In this document: piece after piece, positions 11,201-22,775 of the stretch
Position numbering within the stretch: the first letter of the stretch is position 1
Layout of the letters: every line of letters starts with the position of its first letter
Source: Prototheca cutis
Taxonomy: Eukaryota > Chlorophyta > Trebouxiophyceae > Chlorellales > Chlorellaceae
Length of the DNA stretch: 64,000 nucleotides
NCBI GenBank assembly: GCA_002897115.2
Contig: BCIH01000001.1
Coordinates: 1,696,267-1,760,266 of the forward strand
Reading direction: 5' to 3'
Notes under the pieces: generated by a model
What the model saw: the letters and a program-made list of their open reading frames with translations, nothing else
Told to the model about the DNA's origin: nothing
Database searches by the model: none
Position numbers and translations under genes: made by a program

Positions 11201-12490
11201 TGCATGGCAGCAGAAGTCCCCGCCAACTCCTTGCCCCATGGATCTGCCCCGCAGGAACATGAGTTCTCCCGAGGCGTTGGAGGCCAAGTGCACTGAGCTG
11301 GCGGGACAGCTGTCCAGTGAAATGGCGGCCGAGGGCCTCAAGGGCAAAACACTGACGCTCAAGCTCAAAGAATCAAGCTTTGAGGTGAGGCTGGTAGTGT
11401 ATGCGAGTGAGGATTCTTATTTCTGTTTATTTGTTTATTTATTTTTATTTTTATTTTTATTTTTTTTGGGGGGGGGGGGGGGGTAAATGGCATACTGTGT
11501 ATGCAATGGCAGACGGCTGTCCCCCCGCGCCGGGTCTGCGACCTGTGTGCCATCGTGTGACTACAGTCGTCGTCGAGACTCAAAGAATTCCCAAACTCCC
11601 CGTGTGCCCAGGTCCGGACGAGGGCGGTGACGCTGGACAGGTACATCAGCAGCACCGAGGACATCCTGGCAGCTGCCCTGAAGCTGCTGCGTGCAGAGAT
11701 GCCCATTGAGATACGGCTCATGGGCCTGCGAATGAGTGGCTTCCACGAGACGGTGCGGGAGTGGTGGGTTGGGACTGTTGGTGGAATAAAAAGGGCACGC
11801 TCACACAGGCCACCGGAGAAAATACGCCGCAGCCACCCGGTACCTGGCACGATCGATCACTGCAGATCCTGCCTCCCGGTCAGAAAAGCCTCGACCAGCT
11901 GCTGCCTCCGGCCACCGCCGCCTCGACCGGTGCAGCATCCAGTGAACCGGCGCAGGAACCGGAGATGCACCGAGTGGACATTGACGGCAACAGTGGGGAT
12001 ATCCCCGGACCTAGTTCGTGTGGTGAATGGGCATGCCCGGCATGCACGCTATTGAATCCAGGTCTTGCCGGCCGGTGCGACGCCTGTGGCACGCGCCGGC
12101 CGTCGCGGAAACCCGAGCGACAGCAGCAGTCCCGGAGTCAGGGCAGCAGCGCCAGGAAGAAACGAGGGAGGGAGTGCACGTTGGACAGGTATCTGCAGAG
12201 CACAGCTCGTCCTGTCGAGCCGGAGCCACTCCCAGCCAATGAGGTCAAGCAGGAGGGATCCGAGGACATCGTGGAGTGCGACCTCTGTGGGTGCGCACAA
12301 GAAGGGGGAGGGGTCCCTCCGAATGGGGGTCATTTTCGAGAGCGCGAAATGTGCCGATCTATGAAATAGTGGCCTCGTTCAATGCATGCACCGAAAGCAA
12401 GCTCCTTTNCAATCAACCCCTGCATTGCACAGGGAATGGCTGGCCGAGGGTGATCTTGAACAGCACAAAAAGGAACTTCACCCGTCATAG
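8242..12490 (+). CDS. POLK: DNA polymerase kappa (Y-family translesion polymerase)
   Basis: Fifteen exons: 8242-8400, 8628-8743, 8962-9079, 9295-9385, 9517-9601, 9753-9850, 9971-10031, 10156-10222, 10383-10463, 10719-10780, 10915-11058, 11255-11384, 11612-11752, 11866-12290, 12433-12490. Sum 1836 nt, 611 residues. The kappa-specific N-clasp (NFKAGMEGVDKERI, residues about 30-43) separates it from eta and DinB. Catalytic acids are seen in LHVDMDAFFASV (D115) and SLDEAGLDIT (D206, E207). Fingers VGGMGMISTANYLARQYGVR, thumb VPGIGKVTEHVL and little-finger KTLTLKLKESSFE follow. The C-terminus carries an NZF/RanBP2-type zinc finger (residues 506-525, W-x-C-x2-C-x3-N-x6-C-x2-C) and then a short UBZ-like finger (C589, C592, H604, H609) ending in HPS. 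It bypasses bulky minor-groove lesions in the nucleus. Intron 1 contains an assembly gap; introns 3 and 12 carry T/A-rich tracts ending in G runs. Confidence 0.96.
8427..8457. other. 31-N assembly gap
   Basis: A run of 31 N inside polymerase kappa intron 1, flanked on both sides by G. Probably an unresolved G homopolymer. Confidence 0.98.
9085..9141 (+). repeat. (TTTA)n - T run - G18 tract in polymerase kappa intron 3
   Basis: About seven TTTA units pass into a T run (to 9123) and then 18 G (9124-9141). It begins just after the 5' splice site of intron 3. Confidence 0.95.
11425..11483 (+). repeat. TTTA/TTTTTA - T run - G16 tract in polymerase kappa intron 12
   Basis: T/A-rich units end in T (to 11467) followed by 16 G (11468-11483). 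Same architecture and strand as the tract in intron 3 of the same gene. Confidence 0.95.
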
Positions 12491-13822
12491 CTTGGATTTG
12501 TTGGCTGAAAAGTGGGCTGGCAACACTATGAAATAATGACCATACAGTCCTGTCGCAGTCCCAGGCACACCAGGGCAAGGACATGCTGTGCCCCAGAGGC
12601 TGGCTGCGTTGTGCATACCAGGAAGGCAATCGTACGACCAAGGGATGCCCATGCTGGACAATCTCCCTGTTACACGCAGCACCATCACACTCATTACACG
12701 CGAGGGACGGGCAGACGCGAAAGCCTAGACGACCCAGATCAAGGATCGCAATGATCGCAAGCACAAAACGGCATGGGCACCAAGAACTGGAGTTGTGTCC
12801 ACATCACCGAGGGGTCAGTGCCTCTCAATACTTGAGGATAATGTACAGCGCATGGATTGCACCTGTGGAATTGGGCAGGCACTGGAGTGGTGGGACGTTG
12901 TGGCTGGCCAGGGCACATGTTGACCCCATGACAATCGATTGACATGTGGAGCCTCAGATCAAGAGGACATCCATCGACGATAATCCTAACAAACCCTAAC
13001 ACCCATGCAAACCCGGCTGAGGCCCCTGCGTTCCATTGAACCTGCACCTGGAATCCAGCCAAGGAGCGTCAGCAGGACGTTGAGCAGCACATCCTTGTCG
13101 CACGCATCCTTCTGGATGAAAACCTGCAAGAAAACCATAGAAGAGCCCAGTTGGGCCACTGGTCTCCTGGCTCCCCCCCAAACCAGGACAGCCCCTGCAA
13201 CCTCCCACACTCGACGTCAGAGCCTGCCCGGTTCGTGGGTTTTATGCACAAAGGTCACTGCAGAACACCGAGACGCTTGCGGCTTACCGCGAGCGGAGGG
13301 AGGAAGATGGCCACTGCACAATCCGGGGGCCACGTAGCGTGCGGGGATGTGTCCAGCAATCACGTCATCGAGTCATTCGGAGCAAGGGCACCATATCGAA
13401 GCATCACAACCCCGTACCTAACCAGGTCGAGAGCCAAAACAGGTAACCTTCCGCACGCGTACCCAGCAGGCACCTCCCACAGCGTTACCACGCACCGATG
13501 ATGAGGCCGATATCCCGGGGCGTGAACGGCATGGCTGCGTGCACTACTTCAAAGCCTGCAAATTCTCAGTAGAAAAATCGCAAATGTGCAGCTGGTGCAA
13601 GCTATTTTCTGGCTCGAATGTGAACCGATGTGCAAGGCCCCCACCTTCGGAGCAGGTTCGAGGGGCCGGTTTCGGTATGTCATCCCCACGGGTACTGCAG
13701 GTTCTGCGCAATCACGCAATCCTGCTGGTTTCCCGAGAAAAGCCCACACCAGGACCGATAGCCCNGCATAAGCTGGGCACGACACGGGTTCACACTCGTT
13801 CTTGTACCCTACTATCCATGCC
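12491..13822. other. Intergenic region
   Basis: 1.33 kb between polymerase kappa and the SBP factor, same strand. Contains two CCCTAA-like units near 12984-13003 but no convincing exon. Confidence 0.6.
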
Positions 13823-16800
13823 ATGCTAGAGGAGACCAGTGGGCTCGGCGGGACTGTGTCCCTGCTCCTGAGGAGCCCAGCGGAGCTTGAGCGGACGACG
13901 CAGTCGACGCTGCACAGCCCCTGGAGTCTGGCAGACTATGTCTGGGACGGGAATTCCTTCACTGCCTCGCATGCTCCAAAACCCAAGATCGACAAGCTCC
14001 CCGAGCAGCAGACAGTGCGCGAGCCCGGGACCCGGAACGCTGCTGGGGGAGCCCGGTGCAGAGTGCCGGAGTGCCCGGCGGATCTGAGCGCCGAGAAGTT
14101 CTACTACAGGGTGAGCGCGGAGTCGAGGTTTCATTTGATGTTCTGAGCGAATGAATTGGGGTGCCGGGCGAGGACACGGCTGCAGGTGATGGTATTGCCG
14201 AGGTCTGGTGGGTATCTCCGGGCAGTGCCAAGCGCCCATCGGGTCGACCCTCGGAGAGAGACACCCGCCTCGCTGCCGGTAATCCTGACCAATGCCCTCC
14301 GGGTGCCGCAGAGATACATGATATGTCCCTACCATGCTGGCCTGGCCTCCATCACCATGGATGGCATCGCTTTGAGGTTTTGCCAGCAGGTGGGTTGCCA
14401 TACCACTTGAAGCCCTGAACGTGCTGGTGTTGGGGGGCAGGGCTTGGCAACGCCCTCTTCACATGCCTGACAGCGGCTTTGTGCAGGGTTTTTTTGGCTT
14501 TGAAGTGTAATGCAGTTGATGCAGGAATCAGGGGGAATGCTGGTCATTCAGGCAGATGCATTCCNATTTCAGGGTCACATCCCCATGACCGGAAGAGCTC
14601 TGTGAAAGGCCCGTGGCAAACACGCTTGCGCTCGGCCATCCCTTGTGCAGTGCGGTCGGTTCCAGCCCCTTGCTGACTTTGACGAGGAGAAGAGGACCTG
14701 CCGCCACAGGGTACATTGGTTGTGTGCGTGTGGGTGGGGTGGGGCCCCCGAACTCCCAGCGAATTCCAGCGCTTATCTGGAGTCTGAGGGAGCATGGCGC
14801 CCATCGATCCAAGGCACCCAACCAGCTGCTGCCTCCGCACCCTGTGCTGCAGCTGGAGATGCACAACGCGCGACGACGCAAGCGCCCTCCCCGGCGCGGT
14901 CGGGCTGGGGCCCGCAAAATGAGCGCGGCTGCGGCGGCGGCTGCGGCTGCTACCGCGGCGGAGGGCCTTGTCGTGGAAAGCACGGCCAAGAGTGATGCAC
15001 CTCCGACCAAGGCCCCGCGCTCGCCGGTGGGCGGGTCGATCGCGTTCGCACCAGCCCGCACCGAAGCTTCACAGACGACCTCGCGCGTCGTTGGCACCAG
15101 CGCGACCTCGAGCCAGGGGACTTGGGACGGGGAAACATCCGCCTCGCGCCTGGGCCTGCCCAGCAGCTCGGGCTCGGCGGGTGCGGTGCTGGGCTGGGAG
15201 GAGCCACTGTCCGTCAGCAGGGTCTCCCAGGATGAAGCTGACAAACTGAGTGTATCTGCCGGCGTGACATCCGCCCTGGTGGAAAACGACTCCCTGCTCA
15301 GCGCCTGGGTAAGCCCGCGGGTGAATGGGCATGGCTGGGGGTGGATGCATGCGGTGTTTGGGGGCGCCAGAGAGATACCGCCACAAGCAAACTCCCCTGG
15401 CTAAGAGCAGGTCCCCCTCATGCCCCATCGATACCCTCCTGTTCCCTCCGTCATTTCTTCCTTCATCCCTTTTGTCGTTGTCATGCTGTACAGGATTCGC
15501 CGATTGCAATGGAGGCATCCGTGCTTCCATTCAATTTTGAGCCCGCGCCCATCCAGAGCTTTGGTCTGCAACCGCTGGATGGCCTGGGCTCGATGCAGTA
15601 CATGCTGGAAAGTGCGGAACCGGGGGGTCTGGACAGCATCCTGGACGACATGTTTGGAGATATGGGTGTTCCACCGGCTGTCAGCCCCCTGGCCAGCACC
15701 ATGGACGTCCCCTCCTGCGCCGGGGACGACGACATGCTGGCTCCGCTGGTGGCCGCGGTGGCTGAGGGGGACAGCCCCGGTCCCGAGGGGGTGGCATATG
15801 CGGCATCCCTGGGCTGGGATGCACTGCCGCCCGTCGGGACGGTGCCAGCGATGGATTCCAAGCCCAGGGCCGCGCCGCTCGCGCCGTCCACACCCGCCTG
15901 GCACCCGCGGCCGTTGCACGAGCTGGCGCCCCTGACGCGACTGTCGCGCATCAGCATGAAGCTCTATGGCGTCGCACCAGACACACTGCCCGCGGGTCTG
16001 CAGGAGTCACTGGTCCGGCTGCTGGCCTTTGGCAATGCCAAGCTGGAGGCCGCCGTTCGGCCGGGCTGCATCCACGTGGTGCTGGAGGCTGGCCTGGGGA
16101 CCCGGCGGCAGCGGCACGGTCGCGACGGTGCAGGTGGCGGGCCCGAGTCCACCGCCGCCGATGCTGCTGCCGACGCAGCGCAGGTGCTGCTGGCACGGAG
16201 GGCGCTGCCGGCCAGCCTGCGGGCGCTGCCCTATGCGACGGTGCAGGTGGGCAACCGGCTGGTGCTCCTCCGGCGTGGGGACATCGTGGCGCAGCTGAAG
16301 TTATCCGATGCCGTGGGCGTCCTGCCGCGCGTTGACCGTGTCACGCCTCTCGTCGTTCTGTTCAGCGATGAAGCGGGCATCGGCCGAGGTGCGGACGGAG
16401 CAGCACCTTTGGCACCAGCACCCTCGGCTGCCCCCGGTCCGACCGATGGGAGCATCCATGCCCAGACGACGAGGACAACGACGACGCTGGTGCTGCACGG
16501 ACGTGGCCTCGCCGGGAACACACGGACGCTGCTGGCACGTCAGGCGGGAAAATTTGTGGACGTGGAAGTCCTGCGCTCGCAGTCGGGCCGTGCGACTGTT
16601 CGCCGGGGCGTCGAAGCTGTCCATCGTGCCTCCACGCCAGTTACAGACGAGGTGGAGGCACGAATCGTCGGGGTGAAAGCTTCGGGCACCGTGGCACTGG
16701 AGGTGTCGCGGGGCGTGCTGCTGTCTGCACCGGCTCACGTGCTGGCCCTGCCCGCGGCCGGCGGCGCGGACGTGGCGGCCGAGGTGCGGCGGCTGGAGAC

Positions 16801-17767
16801 GCTGGATTCCCGCAGCGCGCGCCTGGGCATGCGCCTGGGCCTGCGCACGGTCGACGACATCGTGGCGGGACTGGGCGAGGCGCTGAAGGGCGCACAGCCG
16901 ACAGACTTTTTCGGCCCGGTGATCGTGCGCGACAGCGTCCACAGCGACTTCCCTGCCACCGCCATTGACCCGCCGGCGACCCTGGCGTGGTCGCGGTGCA
17001 TGCGGGCACTGCTGTTTGCGGCCATGAGCGATTGGGCCTCAACCACGCTCTGCGCGCTGCGGTGCCTCGAGCGCCGTGTGCCCGGGGGCGCGGCGGCCCT
17101 GGCCACAATGCTCGACGCACTCATCCCAGGAGACCGTGGTGTTCTGGCCGCCGTTTCCGCGGTCGGTGCCGTGCACTCGCAGAGCGCGCTGCAGTTCTGG
17201 GCGGCCGCCCGTGGTGTCGCCCTTGCAGGAACGGGTGCGGCCGTGCTTCCTCCCACTGAGGCATCGGAGCTGGAGTTCACACCCGTTGCCGTCCCCGACG
17301 CGGCCCTCAGCGAGTCAGCAGCGCCGCTCCGTGGAAACCACGTCCACTGCACGCCTTTAGATGGTGGGGCAGCGGTTGAGCATGAGCATGAGGGCACCCC
17401 CGCAACCGCTGTACCAACAGAGTCCAGCATGCGTCGGACGTCGTCGGGCACGCTGGTGCCGCCCAGGGTCAAACCCGAGCAGGCCGTCGAGGCGGACATC
17501 TGCCATTTTGACAAGGCTTCGGCTGCGTGTGGCTCGGCTCAGGCGGAGGCCGAGGCCGAAGGCACCGCGACCAAGAACTACGCAGCGGCGGAGAAGGGGC
17601 CTGCCGGCGGTGAGGGCCACTCAGCGGCCAAAGGTCCACCCGAGGAGTACTTCATCTCCAGTGAGGAGATGGCCATCCGACGGGAGGTAGAAAGCCTGCT
17701 GCGGGCTTACGAGGTCCGAGCCTCCACCCCCCACAGCTTCCTCTGGGACTGGATGTTCCGCACTTGA
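13823..17767 (+). CDS. SBP-box (SQUAMOSA promoter-binding-like) transcription factor, long SPL1/SPL12 class
   Basis: Five exons: 13823-14110, 14312-14389, 14651-14710, 14853-15308, 15494-17767; 1051 residues. The SBP zinc-finger domain spans residues about 77-155 and is split by three introns: CRVPECPADLSAEKFYYR, RYMICPYHAGLASITMDG, RFCQQ|CGRFQPLADFD, EEKRTCRHR, then EMHNARRRKRPPRR, which is the overlapping nuclear localisation signal. Downstream, RISMKLYGVAPDTLPAGLQE and RPGCIHVVLEAGLG match the conserved non-DNA-binding region of long plant SPL1/12/14 and of algal copper regulator-type SBP proteins. A poly-Ala segment and acidic tail are present. SBP factors bind GTAC-core sites in the nucleus. 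In the second zinc site the usual His of the RFH motif reads Gln (RFQ). The target pathway (for example copper response) cannot be decided from sequence. Confidence 0.93.
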
Positions 17768-18298
17768 GTTCCCCGCCCCAGTGTGCACCAGCGCCGTCTC
17801 ACGGCTTATTCACTACCGATTCTTGGCCGCCCACGGGGCTCAAGACCCCAACAAAATACTTTAAACACGATGAGTCTATTCTTTCTTTCTTTTTTCCCGG
17901 CGGATCAGTGATGGCATCAGTGGGCCAGCGCATGGGCCCTGGATGATCAGGCATCGTGCTCCATGGCCCCCACGCCGGGATGCACACTGCTGCTGTCACC
18001 ACTAACCAGCTGCTGCCGCCGTGTCTATGCCTGGCCATCTGGCAGCAACGCAGGCCATCCCACGCTGCGCAGGGGGCATCGAGGCCACCCGTCCTTGCCC
18101 CTAATACCCAGGAACCCTTTCCATTATCCCTTTCCTCCTTTTACATTACAGTGGTACGTTTCAGGATCGTTCGTTGCATGCGAGCATACCGCCTTGCCAC
18201 CCAGCTCGGCGCCACCTCTGCCGCCCAGGGGACGTCGAGATGCGGTGCATGTGGGAGGTGGCGCATGCTGCGTGCATGTCCCCCCATCCATGCCCCCC

Positions 18299-18346
<48 letters not shown>

Positions 18347-19115
18347 CACAGGGCCAGCCTTGCTTGGCTGCCTCTAACATTTTACTTCCTAGCGTCAATT
18401 GTGCTTGCAAACATTCTCATGCCTTGTCTGTCAGCATCCTTGACCCTCCATGTCTGCATACAACGGCCCACGTGGGCACAATCCAAAGCCCTGCTCGCAA
18501 TTCCGTATCCGTCTGCGCTGCCTCCGGCACACCACCGTGTTGGGGTCGGTGCACCGAGAACTTTTTCCCTTTCCTGTTTCTGTATGAGCGCACACCAAGC
18601 CCCGCCGACGACCGCCTGTTTCCTTCTTTCTGGTTGGCATCCAAATACATGTTGCGAGCCAGGCCACATCCTCCTACCAGGAAGCTCTCTGTAAAGCCTC
18701 CCGCTATCCATTGTTTGCCAGGTATCAGGCACCCACTAAAGTTTGACTACCAAGTATTCCGCACTCAGGACCAAACCACCAGGGTCTGCCAAGACGGCAT
18801 CAGTGCTTACAGGGTCTGGAAAGGACCCCCAGGCCAACAAAAGGAATCACTCGGTGAGGTGCTTCGTTGCCGTGAACCTCCACGTATGGCCCAGAATGAA
18901 ACATAACTACAAGCTACATGAGCAGAGAACAGATATGGGCCCGAAATGGGTGGCGGGGCCGGCTGGGGCCAGACCATAACATTGCCGACCCTGCAGGTCC
19001 CCCGCATGCCGCATGGCATGAAAGGGGCGACCAGGCAAACAGACTATGAGCTCTCATTTGCNTCGAGGAANAGAGGCCTCGGCACGCAAAGTATCATGTC
19101 ATCACCATTTTGGCC
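17768..19115. other. Convergent intergenic region
   Basis: 1.35 kb between the stops of the SBP (+) and AP2 (-) genes; it should contain both 3' UTRs. Several long open frames cross it only because a C run is open in all frames. No gene supported. Confidence 0.6.
18301..18345. repeat. 45-base C homopolymer
   Basis: Uninterrupted C from 18301 to 18345, within the convergent spacer. Confidence 0.97.
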
Positions 19116-22100
19116 TCACTGATGCTGGTGCTGCATCACCGCACCCTGCAGGTCATTGAGAAGGGGGGGGGGGGGAGATTGTGTTACTGCATGAGCCAGT
19201 CCTGACAAGAAGAATGATCGGTGCATAGCCAGGCATACAGCAAGCAGTANAAATGCGTGGCATTGCGCACTGTGACAAGGCAAAACAAAGTATCCCTCTT
19301 TGACGTACACCCGGCCATGCAGAAATGCAGCCCAATTTGCAATCACTGGGCCCGGTCCCACCTGGCGCATGTANGCTGCCAACCCTCCCGGGCCGACACC
19401 CACGTCAGGGGACATGCCCATGAGCATGCCGTCTTCCTCGTCATCGCTGTCNCCAGAGGGGGGTGCCTGGCGCCATGTCGACCGCGCTGCATTGGCCGCC
19501 GCTGCTGCCCGCAGGCCGCGGCCACTGTCAGAGGGACCACCTGGTCTCGGTCTCGGCGTGGAGCCGGGGACCGGTGTTCCCATCATCATCATGTCATCGT
19601 CATCCATACCATCATCTGCATTTGATCATGCAGATTGAATCACATCAACATGTTCCCTACGCTGCTGCCATGCTGTGGTTCTGAAGGTGCAAAATTCTCA
19701 GAAAGAAGGGGGCCCCGAAACTCAAAAGCCCCCCCCCCCACACACACAGAAAACTGGATCCTATTTTTAGCTTATTTTACCTGGTCCGATGGCATACTGT
19801 GGGGGCAGCACCAGGCTCTGGCGCAGGGATCCCATGTCTGACAGCGTGTCCATGCGTTCGTAGGGCATGCTGGGCTGCAAGCCAAACGCCGGCGTGGCCA
19901 TCCCGTCAGCGGCCAAGGGCGTCATCAGGGCTGCGGCTTCGTAGTGCGCCCAGGCCGCGCCTTGCCCAGCACTGGCCCGCGGGCTGCCGCCCGAGCTGAA
20001 TGGGCCCCACGGTTGTGAGGTCCAGTCGGGTGCGGCCCACCGCGCGGCGCGAGGGGTAAGACCCGTGGACTTGCGCTTGGCGCGCCAGGATCCCAGGGAC
20101 ACGGGCGCGAGGCCCGCGGGTGGTCGGCTCATCTCGTCCGGCAGGCGCACCGCCTGGCTGGGCAGCGCCGCACACAGCGGGTTGGCAATCAGCTGCGCGC
20201 CGTCCTCCATCGACCCCGGGAACCCCGCGCTGCGCCGCAGGGACGAGGGCGCGCTGGGAGGAAATGCGCCTCCCAGCATCATCGGGCTTCCTACAGATGC
20301 CGCCAAACCCGCGGCTGCCAGTGCCCCGCCGGCCTGCAGGTCCAGCGCAAACCCGGAAGCGCTGACCATCGGCATGTCCAGCACTGCAGGGAAACTGCCC
20401 AGAGCCGCGAGCTCCGCAGCAGCCCGCCGCCGCCGGCGCGATCCCGGGCCGCCGGCACCGCCGGCAACCCCGTCCTCCGAGCTGTCGCTGTCATCGTCAG
20501 ACACGTCGTCGTCGTCAATGTCATCCTCCAGGCCCATAAACGCAGCCGCCGTGCCGGCAGCGGCTGAGCTGCGGGGGCCGATCAGGCCGCCAGCGCAGGC
20601 GCCACCGGGGTCCAGCTCCAGCACTGCATGAGGGCCGATGCCGTCCAATGGACGAGGGATGCCGCTGCCGTTGACGTCGTCATCGTCGTCGTCGTCATCA
20701 TTGTCGTCCTCTTCATCGGGAGGCCCCTGACCACCGGCGCCACGGGCGTCCAGACCGCCACCCGCCGCCGAATTCGCCCCGCTGCGACTGTCCGAGCCAC
20801 CACTGGCGAGACGGGCGTAGCGACGGGAAGACCCTCCGCCGCCGGCCGTGGCGCCTGCCGCGGCGCTCCCGAGCATGCTNGACGCACTGGGCCCTCCGTC
20901 CGCGGCAGCTGCAGCCGCCGCCTGGGCGGCCTCTTCCTCGGGCAGCGGGAAGTTGCACTTGGCGTGCGCGCCGCGGATGGCTCGCGCAGCGGCATCGTAG
21001 GCCCGCGCCGCCTCCTCGGCCGTATCAAACGTGCCCAGCCAGCGGCGCTGGCCGACGGTGGGATCCCGAATCTCGGCCGCCCACTTGCCCCATGGGCGCT
21101 GGCGCACGCCACGGTACGTCTTGTTCCGACCCCGGGACACCACGACCGGCGGAGGGACACCTGACGGCACCATGGGTTCGGGCGCCGCACCGCCTTCAGC
21201 AGCGGAACCAGTGGCCCCAGGTTGGCCCGTGGCCCCATTCCCCGTCGACCCCGTGTCCGCAACGACCCGGTCACCGTGCCGTGGCGAAGCGCGGAGCTCG
21301 GCCGAAAGAGCGCCCTGCTGCACACGGAGATCGCCCGACCCCGCCGCTGATGCCATGGCGCCCGCCTGGGTCATGGGGGCAAAGCCCGTGGCCAAGGGAA
21401 GGGCCCCCGCGGGGACCATACCTGCCTCCGCTGTTGCCGTCGCTGCACCGGGCACGGCGGCCGCGAGAGGGGTGCCGGTCGTGGTGCCTGGAGCCGCGAT
21501 GCTGGCCCCCACAGTGGCTCCGGGTGCCAGGGCTGGGTTCATCGCCATGCCGGGGATGGCCCCTGACATGGGCATTGTCGTGCCCGCAGGCACAGTGCCT
21601 GCTGCTGCCGAACTCGCCGCAGCGGCAGCCGCGGCCGCGGCTGCCGCGGCAGCAGCAGCCAGCGCCTTCTGCTGTGCAGCAAGCTGGTGGTGGATGGGCA
21701 GCGCTCGCACGGCGGCCGTGCCGGGGTTTTGGCCGTTGGCCGCGGCGGCCGCCGCAGCCGCCNCAGCCTGCTGCTGCGCGTGGTGCGCTGCTAGGAGGTG
21801 CTGCTGGTGCATCAGCAGCGCTGCGGCTGCAGCCTGCTGCTGCGCAGGCGTGCCAAAGCCAATCATGGCCGGCGGCCGGCCGGCGACGCCGGTGCCGGGT
21901 GCCCCCGGCGTGGTGGGCCGGATTCCAAAACCGGGCGCGAGTTGGAAACCGGGTGGGAACTGGAATCCAGGGGGAAGCTGGAACCCAGGACGAAACTGGA
22001 AAAAGGGGGGCCTCACGCCGGCAGGCAAGCCCATGGCCCCCGCCACAAACGCGGCTTGGGGCGTGGCAGCTCCGGCCACAGGAGGCACGCCCATGCCGGG

Positions 22101-22775
22101 CGCCAGCGGTCGAACCCCGGCGACTGCGGGCCCGGCTCCGGCTTCTGCGGGCACCGCTGGGCGTGGGGCCAGTGATGCCGGACCAGCCACCGGTGCCACG
22201 CCGTTCACAGCAGCAGCCGGGGGCGGGGCCGCCATCGGGCCTTGCGTTGGTGGTGTCTGTGGAGGTTGCATGGGTGCATGTGGCGCCTGTGCAGGCCTTG
22301 CCTCCACTGGAGTTGCCTGGCCACCAGCAGGGGAAGCAGAGGCTACAGCGCAGGGGGAGGGACTCATGACGTGCCGTGCAGGCCGCTCAGCCTGTCCAGC
22401 TGGTGTCTGCATGGGGGGTGTGGGTGGATGCAAGGAAGGGTGTGCATGGTTCACCCCGAAACCTTGGAACCAGGGCCCCAATACTGGCTGAAATTCAGCA
22501 GACGATGAACGGTTATCCAGGTCAGCAGAGTCCTGGCTGAGGCAAGCTCCCGGATGCCCCGAAACACCAGGCCCTCGCAGTGGACTGGCGGCACGTGACT
22601 GCCCCGTCGAGCGGGACGAGTTTACCGCGTCTGAAGGTTCGCACCGACGGCTCCCAATCACACAATGCATGCTTACCGATATTGGGCTGACCTGTGAAGG
22701 TGCGCCGGGAGGCGACTTGGACATGCTGGCACGGTCGACGGGGGAAGGTGCACCGACGATCGTTGGCTCGCCCAC
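19116..22775 (-). CDS. AP2/ERF-domain transcription factor, large low-complexity protein
   Basis: Minus-strand exons 22775-19781, 19615-19362 and 19145-19116; 3279 nt, 1092 residues. A single AP2/ERF domain lies near residues 550-610: [20 protein letters not shown], then [20 protein letters not shown], then CNFPLP, the ERF-type DNA-binding fold. The N-terminal half is Pro/Ala/Gln-rich with PGFQ tandem repeats (DNA about 21925-22010), poly-Ala and poly-Gln. C-terminal to AP2 there are acidic Asp/Glu runs ([24 protein letters not shown]) that could act as activation regions. The last two small exons encode an Asp/Met-rich segment and end HQHQ. Start ATG 22775 is the first in the long open frame; a further upstream exon cannot be excluded. 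It probably acts as a nuclear transcription factor; targets are unknown. Confidence 0.9.

Noticed and set aside
12984..13003. CCCTAA-like repeats resembling telomere sequence
   Set aside because: Only two imperfect units inside a spacer; too short for an interstitial telomere claim.
17956..18906. 316-residue plus-strand open frame across the C45 tract
   Set aside because: Contains the homopolymer, has no motif and lies in a convergent spacer.
21031..22491. 486-residue plus-strand open frame opposite the AP2 gene
   Set aside because: It is the antisense of a GC-rich, Ala/Pro/Gly-coding exon; no domain and no splice structure.
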